A DNA stretch of 6,625 bases from Desulfobacterales bacterium. GTDB taxonomy: Bacteria > Desulfobacterota > Desulfobacteria > Desulfobacterales > Desulfosalsimonadaceae. A program made the translations under genes and the position numbers. The stretch is from assembly GCA_029933295.1 (NCBI GenBank), contig JAOZOL010000138.1, positions 1 through 6,625 of the forward strand, given 5' to 3'. This document shows positions 1-6,067 of this stretch, in pieces; within the stretch, counting starts at the first letter, position 1, and every line of letters starts with the position of its first letter. The notes under the pieces are model-generated. The model saw nothing but the letters and a program-made list of their open reading frames with translations. It was not told where the DNA came from and made no database searches.

Positions 1-181
1 GGAAGCGGGAAAAAATATAAAAAATGCCACTTGGAATCGGACATGAAGAAACACTCGAGCTTTCTGGCATCAACCTGCACAAGCCGTTCGTGAAGCCGTT
101 AGAACCGGTGCCGGAGGCACTGGATATATATTAAAAAAATTGTGATATCTTCCTGATCCTCATATGCCTTTTGTTTTTTTG

Positions 182-201
182 ATCTCGCGGTCGAGGTTTT
201 T
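182..201 (+). terminator. Weak terminator-like hairpin before wtpA
   Basis: CTCG (184-187) pairs with CGAG (192-195) around a CGGT loop. A U-G and an A-U pair can extend the stem outward, and five T residues follow (197-201). It could end transcription of a gene to the left or act as a leader attenuator for wtpA. The stem is short and the T-run minimal, so the call is tentative. Confidence 0.2.
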
Positions 202-258
202 CGAACAGGGGGTCCAGCGGTTTTTAGGCTTTTTGCATGAAGAGTCGTTTGCCGGGCT

Positions 259-325
259 TGCGGTCGGTCTTGACGGGTATGACATCAGGGATTGCGGCCG
301 CATGCGATATCCCGGGGCCGACGCA
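259..325 (+). promoter_or_regulatory. Possible structured RNA leader of wtpA
   Basis: TGCG (259-262) and TCGG (264-267) pair with CCGA (318-321) and CGCA (322-325). This gives an 8-bp stem with one bulged G (263). Inside it, GGGAT (288-292) pairs with ATCCC (309-313), continued by GC/GC (294-295 with 304-305) over an 8-nt loop. The fold ends 25 nt before the wtpA start, where a leader element would sit. Molybdenum and tungsten cofactor riboswitches are known upstream of transport and cofactor genes, but I cannot match this sequence to that consensus. It may be fortuitous pairing in a GC-rich stretch. Confidence 0.25.
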
Positions 326-350
326 CAAAACAATAGAGAAGAAAACAGCA

Positions 351-1316
351 ATGAATCGGATTAAAAAATTGACAACAAAAGCCATCTTTTTTCTGGCTAT
401 TATTATTTTCGTTCTGCCTGTTTTTTCCGCCAGGGCCGGTGAAAAGCTCATCGTATTTCACGCAGGCTCGCTCTCCGTACCTTTTTTACGGGCCGCAGCG
501 GCGTTTGAAAAATTAAATACCGGCGTGACCGTGGAAAGGGAGGCCGCAGGCTCGCGCACCTGTGCACGGAAGATAACCGATCTTAATCGTCCCTGCGATG
601 TCATGGCCTCGGCCGATTACACCGTTATCGACAATCTTTTATTTCCTGATCACGCCCAGTGGGATATTCAGTTCGCCACAAACGAAATGGCCATCATGTT
701 TCGGCCCGACTCGCCCGGAGCAGATATCATTAACGGGAAAAACTGGTTTTCCGTGTTGCTTAAAAAAGGTGCGGAATACGGCCATTCAGACCCCAACAGC
801 GACCCTTGCGGTTACAGGACCATGCTATGCTGGCAGCTTGCGGAAAAATTCTATAAACGCCCGGAGCTTTATGACCGCCTGAAAAAAGGGTGTCCACAAA
901 AAAACGTGCGGCCCAAGGAAACCGATCTTATCGCGCTCCTTGAAGCAGGCGAGATCGATTATCTGTTTATCTACCGGTCGGTCTGTATTCAGCATAATAT
1001 GCCCTATGTTTCGCTTCCGGCTCAGATCAATCTCGGCTCCTTTGCTTATGCCGATTATTATCAACAGGCATCAGTCGAAATATCCGGGAAAAAGCCGGGA
1101 ACACATATCGTAAAGCGCGGTATGCCAATGGTATACGGAATCACCGTCATCAAAAATGCTCCCCACAGAGCAATGGCTGAAAAGTTCATCGCATTCATAC
1201 TGGGGCCGGCGGGCCGGGAAATAATGGCCCAAAGCGGCCAGCAGCCCCTTGTGCCGGCAGTGGTCACAGGAAACGCCGATGAGCTTCCTGTTTTTTTAAA
1301 AGAACTTTTGCAATGA
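351..1316 (+). CDS. wtpA: Tungstate/molybdate ABC transporter, periplasmic substrate-binding protein WtpA
   Basis: Captures tungstate or molybdate in the periplasm and delivers it to the WtpB/WtpC membrane complex. The 321-residue product starts with a Sec signal peptide: basic MNRIKK, a hydrophobic core at about 11-25, and probable cleavage after ARA at 29. The mature part matches the WtpA family closely: FHAGSLS (36-42), REAAGS (63-68), ASADYTVI (86-93), SDPNSDPCGYR (146-156), RPKETDL (187-193) and DYLFIYRSV (203-211). In archaeal homologues an Asp and a Glu complete six-fold metal coordination; their likely equivalents here are in the SDP segment and Glu190, by inference. An in-frame ATG at 237 would bury the signal peptide behind 38 unlikely residues. 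The ATG at 351 follows a purine-rich AGAGAAG and gives a normal signal peptide. There is no lipobox Cys, so the protein should be soluble in the periplasm. WtpA fits better than TupA or classical ModA. Confidence 0.95.
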   Translation: MNRIKKLTTKAIFFLAIIIFVLPVFSARAGEKLIVFHAGSLSVPFLRAAAAFEKLNTGVTVEREAAGSRTCARKITDLNRPCDVMASADYTVIDNLLFPDHAQWDIQFATNEMAIMFRPDSPGADIINGKNWFSVLLKKGAEYGHSDPNSDPCGYRTMLCWQLAEKFYKRPELYDRLKKGCPQKNVRPKETDLIALLEAGEIDYLFIYRSVCIQHNMPYVSLPAQINLGSFAYADYYQQASVEISGKKPGTHIVKRGMPMVYGITVIKNAPHRAMAEKFIAFILGPAGREIMAQSGQQPLVPAVVTGNADELPVFLKELLQ

Positions 1317-2086
1317 ACCGGTTCTCCCTTGTTACAGGCGCGGCAGGGGCACTCCTTCTGCTTTTTGTGGCCATTCCGGTCATACGCATGATCTTTGCGG
1401 CTGACCCCGCCATATTGGCAAAAACAATGGTCGAGCCCGGGGTCATGGCCTCGATCTTTCTGACATTAAAATGCGCCTTTTTTGCCACCATGTTCAGCGC
1501 TTTTTTCGGGATTCCTCTTGCATTTATCCTTGCCCGCTGGAATTTTTTTGGAAAAAGTATTTTATCCGGGCTCATCGATCTTCCGGTCATGATACCCCAC
1601 ACTGCGGCGGGCATCGCGCTGCTCATGGTGTTCGGAAAACGATTTTTTATTGGAAAGGCGTTTGCCCATGCTGGAATCGGATTTGTGGGGACTGAGGCGG
1701 GGATAAGCCTTGCTATGGCCTTTGTGTCCCTTCCCTTTCTCGTAAATTCCGCAAGAGACGGATTTTCCGCCATTGATCCCAGGCTTGAACGAGTGGCCGA
1801 AACCCTTGGGGCATCGGCTGCGCTAACCTTTTTCACCATAAGCCTGCCCCTTGCCTTTCGGCCGATTCTTTCCGGACTGATTATGATGTGGGCACGGGGG
1901 ATATCCGAGTTCGGGGCTGTTATTATTCTTGCCTACCATCCCATGACAGCCCCGGTTCTCGTATGGGAGCGTTTTACATCCTTCGGGCTCGCTTATGCCA
2001 GGCCGGTGGCGGTTATTTTGATTCTTATCTGCCTGGTTATCTTTTCGATCCTGCGTTTTATCGGAAAACAGCAACGGGGTGCGTAA
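1313..2086 (+). CDS. wtpB: Tungstate/molybdate ABC transporter permease WtpB
   Basis: Inner-membrane channel subunit, expected to act as a homodimer with two WtpC subunits and receive oxyanion from WtpA. The 257-residue protein shows about six hydrophobic segments, roughly 8-28, 45-74, 85-107, 130-146, 180-207 and 230-250. The cytoplasmic EAA loop that docks the ATPase is visible at about 160-185 (RVAETLGASAAL onward, with the conserved Glu-Thr-Leu-Gly core). Length and layout are normal for ModB/WtpB permeases. Its ATG overlaps the wtpA stop codon by 4 nt (ATGA), which implies translational coupling. The wtpB name rests on the neighbouring wtpA; by sequence alone it could also be called a ModB-type permease. 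Confidence 0.93.
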   Translation: MNRFSLVTGAAGALLLLFVAIPVIRMIFAADPAILAKTMVEPGVMASIFLTLKCAFFATMFSAFFGIPLAFILARWNFFGKSILSGLIDLPVMIPHTAAGIALLMVFGKRFFIGKAFAHAGIGFVGTEAGISLAMAFVSLPFLVNSARDGFSAIDPRLERVAETLGASAALTFFTISLPLAFRPILSGLIMMWARGISEFGAVIILAYHPMTAPVLVWERFTSFGLAYARPVAVILILICLVIFSILRFIGKQQRGA

Positions 2087-3148
2087 ATGATAAGGGTGGA
2101 AGATATCTGTGTAACCCTGGGCCGGTTCTCTCTTGACCGGATCAGCCTGTCCGTAGGTCGCGGTGAATGCGCCGTGCTTTTGGGACCTACGGGAACCGGG
2201 AAGACCGTACTCCTTGAAACTATTGCCGGCATACACCGTCCAAAATCCGGCCGAATATTGATCAACGGCGAGGATGTAACCCGCGCCCGGCCGTCAGGAA
2301 GAGGCCTCGGGGTCGTGTACCAGGATTATGCGCTTTTCCCCCACATGACGGTATTTAAAAATATCGGCTATGGATTGAAAATGCGGGGGCTTTCCACAGC
2401 AAAAATTGCCGGGCGGGTAAAAGACATGGCAAAATTTATGGAGATTTCCCGATTGTTAGAACGTAGGCCGGGCAGGCTTTCGGGCGGAGAGCAGCAGCGA
2501 GTTGCCCTTGCCAGGGCAATTGTCACAAACCCCAATGCTCTGCTCCTGGACGAGCCGTTGAGCGCCCTTGACAAGGCTACCCGCAGCCGGCTGCGCCTCG
2601 AACTGAAAAAAATTCATGAAAAACTCGGAATTACAATCCTTCACATAACCCACGACCTGACCGACGCTTTTTTCCTGGCCGACCGCATGGCCGTGATGGA
2701 AAACGGAAAAATTCTACAGGCCGACACCCCGGAAAATATGCTGGCCAGTCCCGCTAGCCGGACAGTGGCCAGGCTGGTAGGAATTGACAACCTTATTGAA
2801 GGCAGCATAACAAATCCGGGCCTGGAAACCGGCATAGGGATAATCCGGATTCCAGAGGCTAACAGTATGCCTGCAGGAGCACGGGCATGGGCGGGAATCC
2901 CGGATTGGGCCGTGCATCTTTTACCTTCAGATCATAAAAAAGCATACCTCTGGACGGCTGAGATGCGTATTGCGCAAATTAATTTTACGGGCAGTATGAT
3001 CAGAGTCCGGCTTGCAAATGAAAATGGCGGGACATTGCAGACCTGCCTTTCACGCCGAGAGGCTGCGATCCTTCCCCTGAGTCTTGAACCTGGAAGCTCC
3101 GTTTCCGTGGGTATCCACGAAACAGGGGTGTCGTTTTTTTTATCATAA
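2087..3148 (+). CDS. wtpC: Tungstate/molybdate ABC transporter ATP-binding protein WtpC
   Basis: Cytoplasmic ATPase that powers import through WtpB. The 353-residue protein carries a complete nucleotide-binding domain: Walker A GPTGTGKT (33-40), Q-loop Gln79 in VYQDYALFPH, signature LSGGEQQ (131-137), Walker B ALLLDEP (151-157), D-loop SALD and switch His189 in ITHD. The region from about 235 to 353 is a C-terminal TOBE-like domain, which in ModC relatives can bind oxyanion and regulate the ATPase. That role is inferred here. The start codon directly follows the wtpB stop (TAAATG), with GGGG a few bases upstream as a weak ribosome-binding site. The gene ends 16 nt before the convergent regulator gene. 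Sulfate and iron transport ATPases look similar, so the substrate assignment comes from wtpA. Confidence 0.93.
   Translation: MIRVEDICVTLGRFSLDRISLSVGRGECAVLLGPTGTGKTVLLETIAGIHRPKSGRILINGEDVTRARPSGRGLGVVYQDYALFPHMTVFKNIGYGLKMRGLSTAKIAGRVKDMAKFMEISRLLERRPGRLSGGEQQRVALARAIVTNPNALLLDEPLSALDKATRSRLRLELKKIHEKLGITILHITHDLTDAFFLADRMAVMENGKILQADTPENMLASPASRTVARLVGIDNLIEGSITNPGLETGIGIIRIPEANSMPAGARAWAGIPDWAVHLLPSDHKKAYLWTAEMRIAQINFTGSMIRVRLANENGGTLQTCLSRREAAILPLSLEPGSSVSVGIHETGVSFFLS
3101..3141 (+). terminator. Possible terminator inside the 3' end of wtpC
   Basis: GTTT and CGTGG (3101-3104, 3106-3110, with a bulged C at 3105) pair with CCACG and AAAC (3115-3123) over a GTAT loop, giving a 9-bp stem. 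A run of eight T residues lies at 3134-3141, just before the TAA stop. The 10-nt gap between stem and T-run is longer than in a typical intrinsic terminator. Termination here would also precede the stop codon, so this may be only coding sequence. Confidence 0.25.
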
Positions 3149-3156
3149 AGTCAAAA

Positions 3157-3173
3157 TTCAGGTATTACCTGAA
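3157..3173. terminator. Hairpin between the convergent operons, candidate bidirectional terminator
   Basis: TTCAGGT (3157-3163) pairs perfectly with ACCTGAA (3167-3173) around an ATT loop. It lies at the junction of two converging operons, where a shared terminator is expected. The stop codon of the minus-strand regulator falls partly in the loop. On the minus strand the stem is followed by four U residues; on the plus strand only AU-rich sequence follows. Termination may be weak in both directions. Confidence 0.45.
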
Positions 3174-4553
3174 ATTATCTGCACTGATTTGATACCGGCG
3201 CATGATTTGCTGGAGTGCCTGGCGTTCCAGCCCGCAGGCTCGAGCGGCCCGGGTTACATTGCCGTTGCTGGCGGTAAGCAAATCACCGATATAGGCGGCA
3301 TTAAACCGTTGCAGCGTCTGTTCCTTGGCTTTTTTATAAGTCAATTGATGAAGCGATTGGCTGTCCCGCACTTTTCCGGGCAGTACTTTATTAAAATCAA
3401 CATCTCCGGGTTTGATTTCATCAGAGCTTGAAAATAAAATTCCTTGAATAATCACATTCTCCATTTCCCTGACATTTCCGGTCCATGGCCTTTTTAAAAA
3501 AAGCTCCATCAATTCAGGGGACAACCGTTTTACGGGTTTGTTTAATTGGGCCGAATGCTTTTCAAGCAGATGATTGGCAATTAATGGTATATCCTCGGGA
3601 TGCTCTCGTAACGGAGGAAGCTCTATGGTCAAGACGCTTAATCGATGATAAAAATCTTCACGAAACTCTTTTTTTGAAATTTTACCCGCCAGGTTCTGAT
3701 TGGTTGACGCAATGATGCGGACATCTATCTTGATTGACCTGGCATCACCCACCGGTTTGATCTCTTTTTCCTGGAACACGCGGAGAAGCTTTGTCTGAAA
3801 AGCAGGGCTGATATCTCCGATCTCATCTAAAAATATTGTTCCCTTGCGTGCCTCTTGAAACAGGCCGTCGCGGTTCTGGGTGGCATGTGTAAATGCCCCT
3901 TTTTTATAACCAAACAATTCACTTTCAAGAATGCTTTCCGGAAGCGACGGGCAGTTCACTGCTACAAAAGGGCCACGGCTGCGATTGCTTAAGGCGTGTA
4001 CCGCCCTGGCAGTCAAATCTTTTCCTGTTCCCGTTTCTCCGGTAATCAGCACCGTTAAATCAGTTTTTGCCGATGTCTGAATAATTTCATAAACTTTTTT
4101 CATGCGGGTACTTTTTCCCACAAGATCCTGAAACGCATGAATATTGCTGCATTCTTTCTGGAGTCTTAGATTTTCACGCAGCAAATCGCTACGCTCAAGG
4201 GCCTTTTCAAGGCGAAGTACCAGTGCACTATGATCAAACGGCTTGGTAATAAAATCATAAGCGCCGTTTCTCATGGCTTCCACCGCCAGATCAATACTGC
4301 CGAATGCCGTCATGATAATGACTGTTAAATCCGGCGATTCTCTTTTTATCAGTTCAAGGAGTTCCAGTCCGTCCATTCCCGGCATTTTGATATCCACCAG
4401 AGCCAGATCAAGGTTGGTGTTTGAAATCATACCCAGCGCCTTTTCACCTGATGAAGCAGTTTCAACCCGGCAATTCAAAGCAGGTTCAAGACTCCGTTTC
4501 AAAAGTTGCTGCATATCTATTTCATCATCAACAACCAGAATGGTTCTAATCAT
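3165..4553 (-). CDS. NtrC-family sigma54-dependent response regulator
   Basis: Cytoplasmic transcription activator, expected to be phosphorylated by the adjacent kinase and to drive sigma54 promoters by ATP hydrolysis. The 462-residue protein has three parts. The receiver domain (1-120) has acidic Asp9/Asp10, phospho-acceptor Asp54, Thr82 and Lys104. The AAA+ domain (about 143-385) has Walker A GETGTGKD (171-178, ending just past Lys178), Walker B FLDE (241-244) and the GNVRE arginine motif (359-363). A Fis-type helix-turn-helix lies at about 405-455 (GNVTRAARACGLERQAL). The sigma54-contact loop at 219-224 reads GAFTHA rather than GAFTGA. A good Shine-Dalgarno, GGTGGAG, sits 7 nt before the ATG, inside the end of the kinase gene, and start and stop overlap as ATGA. 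Family assignment is firm. Its targets are unknown, and I see no -24/-12 promoter in the window. Confidence 0.95.
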   Translation of the reverse strand: MIRTILVVDDEIDMQQLLKRSLEPALNCRVETASSGEKALGMISNTNLDLALVDIKMPGMDGLELLELIKRESPDLTVIIMTAFGSIDLAVEAMRNGAYDFITKPFDHSALVLRLEKALERSDLLRENLRLQKECSNIHAFQDLVGKSTRMKKVYEIIQTSAKTDLTVLITGETGTGKDLTARAVHALSNRSRGPFVAVNCPSLPESILESELFGYKKGAFTHATQNRDGLFQEARKGTIFLDEIGDISPAFQTKLLRVFQEKEIKPVGDARSIKIDVRIIASTNQNLAGKISKKEFREDFYHRLSVLTIELPPLREHPEDIPLIANHLLEKHSAQLNKPVKRLSPELMELFLKRPWTGNVREMENVIIQGILFSSSDEIKPGDVDFNKVLPGKVRDSQSLHQLTYKKAKEQTLQRFNAAYIGDLLTASNGNVTRAARACGLERQALQQIMRRYQISADNFR

Positions 4554-6067
4554 TCGTTATCTCCACCGTCGCCGGTATTAACCGGTAAAATGATTGTAAA
4601 TGTCGTTTCCTTTCCCGGTGTACTTTCCACGGAAATATGCCCTTTGTGATTTTTAATTATACCATAGCTGACGGACAAACCCAACCCGGTTCCTTCACCG
4701 GTCGGCTTGGTTGTAAAAAAAGGATCAAAAATACGTGACAGGTTTTTCTTTTCAATGCCGTATCCCGTATCCGTGACCGTAATGGTCACCTCACGGTTGA
4801 TCTTATTATACACTGTTGCCAATCGTATAACCCCCGATTTTCCCACCGCATGGGTTGCGTTTAAAATCAGATTCATCAACACCTGACGGGTTTTTTTTTC
4901 ATTTAATAAAAGCGGAGGGGCGTTCATATCATAGTCTTTTTCTATTTCAATGTGATATAGTTTTGAATGATGCTGAATAAAATTTAAAACTTCATCAATG
5001 ATTTCATGAATTCGGACGGAATCCCTGGCTGTGGGAGAACTTCTGGACACACTGAGAAGATCCTCTATGACGGACCTGCAGTTTTTAACATGTTTTTCAA
5101 TGGTTTTAAGATCACCATATCGTTCAGTGTCGGTTTTTTCATCCCTCAGCAATAACTGAGTATATCCTAGAATAATACCCAGGGGATTGTTGATTGCATG
5201 GGCTATACCCGCTGCCAGCTGTCCAATGGAGGCCAGTTTTTCCGTCTGGGCCATTTGGTTTTCGGCAATCCGTCTTTGTTCAATATCCTTTACCAGGAAA
5301 TGAATTGTGCCATCTTCTTCCGACAGGGCACTATCCATGCTGCCGCTTATAAGAGACCGCATATTACTGCCGTCTGTACGTTTCAAGATAATTTCATAAT
5401 TTGAAATAAAACCTTTTTTTGCGATTGCAGAAATTATTGTGTCCCAGTCTGTTTTGTCCGCAAAAAAGTTTTTGAATTTTTTTTTCTTTAAATTTTCTGC
5501 CGCATCATCTAATCCAAGCATTTTATATCCGGCCGGATTCATATCCACAATCACACCTTTTCTTTTAACAATCAGAATCATGTCCCTGGAAACTTCAAAA
5601 ATACGACGGTATTTACTCTCGGAAACAGCCAGCGATGAAGTCCGTTCAATGACCAGATTTTCAAGATTCTGACTCAGGTATAAAAGTTTCTGGTGTGTTG
5701 ACTGCAATGCCTGCTTGTCTTTCACATCCTGCTGATGAATTTTCCAGATTCTTTCAAAAAAAAGCGTCACCGATGCGACAAAAATAAACATGATGGTATT
5801 AACAGCCCCGGTATATGGTCGGATAATGTTCCACATCGACTCACTGCCGGAATACAAAAAATGCCACTTTAGAATATGACCAATGGATCGGGACATTGCA
5901 AATGCTATAAATCCGCTGCAAATCCATAAAAGGTAGATCCAGATTACATTTGATTCATCGCTTTTTTTCAGCTCAACAACTTTATCCAGACACATAAATG
6001 AAAGAATAATCATCAAAATCGAGCCGATAAGATTGACAAACCAGATGGGTAAAAACGGAAGGGTCAT
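4550..6067 (-). CDS. Membrane PAS-domain sensor histidine kinase
   Basis: Sensor partner of the response regulator encoded just downstream. The 505-residue protein starts with three hydrophobic helices, about 7-27, 42-67 and 87-105. This predicts the N-terminus outside and the catalytic part in the cytoplasm, with almost no periplasmic sensor domain. A charged, probably coiled-coil linker (106-150) leads to a PAS domain (about 151-265, YRRIFEVSRDMILIV onward). A HisKA domain follows (H-box at 284-297, phospho-acceptor His290), then an HATPase domain with N-box (NLILNA, 399-404), DTGYGI (433-438), FDPFFTTK (447-454) and GEGTGLGL (457-464). The H-box reads AHAINNPLG where AHEINNPLG is usual. 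Transmembrane His64 (SRSIGHIL) and the RPY at 83-85 look like conserved sensor features. AAGGA lies 10 nt before the ATG, and both gene junctions are ATGA overlaps. The signal is unknown; PAS ligands or the membrane helices could sense redox, quinone or a small molecule. Confidence 0.94.
   Translation of the reverse strand: MTLPFLPIWFVNLIGSILMIILSFMCLDKVVELKKSDESNVIWIYLLWICSGFIAFAMSRSIGHILKWHFLYSGSESMWNIIRPYTGAVNTIMFIFVASVTLFFERIWKIHQQDVKDKQALQSTHQKLLYLSQNLENLVIERTSSLAVSESKYRRIFEVSRDMILIVKRKGVIVDMNPAGYKMLGLDDAAENLKKKKFKNFFADKTDWDTIISAIAKKGFISNYEIILKRTDGSNMRSLISGSMDSALSEEDGTIHFLVKDIEQRRIAENQMAQTEKLASIGQLAAGIAHAINNPLGIILGYTQLLLRDEKTDTERYGDLKTIEKHVKNCRSVIEDLLSVSRSSPTARDSVRIHEIIDEVLNFIQHHSKLYHIEIEKDYDMNAPPLLLNEKKTRQVLMNLILNATHAVGKSGVIRLATVYNKINREVTITVTDTGYGIEKKNLSRIFDPFFTTKPTGEGTGLGLSVSYGIIKNHKGHISVESTPGKETTFTIILPVNTGDGGDNE

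Larger units (their letters stand above)
1..350. other. Region without a confident gene, upstream of wtpA
   Basis: No ORF here has convincing family similarity that I can recognise. The left part (1-145) has coding-like short frames that may be the end of a gene starting outside the window. A strong 8-bp hairpin with a GGA triloop (105-112 pairing with 116-123, one G-U pair) lies there, but no T-run follows it on either strand, so it is not a standard terminator. The part from 146 to 350 is probably the promoter and 5' leader of wtpA. I could not find a convincing -35/-10 pair or a sigma54 -24/-12 element on the + strand. Confidence 0.6.

Noticed and set aside
237..350. N-terminal extension of WtpA from the in-frame ATG at 237
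   Set aside because: It would place 38 residues of unfamilial sequence before a textbook signal peptide; the ATG at 351 explains the protein better.
146..350. Sigma54 promoter (GG-N10-GC) before wtpA as a target of the NtrC-type regulator
   Set aside because: I scanned the plus strand for correctly spaced GG and GC pairs with the usual flanks and found none convincing, so control of the transporter by the neighbouring two-component system is not supported.
1264..1839. Long minus-strand ORF (191 codons) opposite wtpB
   Set aside because: Its Ala/Met/Lys/Arg-rich translation is the usual shadow of a membrane-protein gene; the plus-strand permease is clear and occupies the same bases.
1823..2236. 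Minus-strand ORF of 137 codons opposite the wtpB/wtpC junction
   Set aside because: Low-complexity, polar translation with no recognisable domain, and it lies opposite two clear genes.
351..3148. Sulfate, phosphate or iron ABC transporter as an alternative identity
   Set aside because: The binding protein carries the WtpA-specific series FHAGSLS, ASADY, DPCGYR and RPKETDL, which points to tungstate/molybdate.
3084..3431. Plus-strand ORF of 115 codons crossing the operon junction
   Set aside because: It overlaps the end of wtpC in another frame and runs antisense to the well-conserved helix-turn-helix end of the response regulator.
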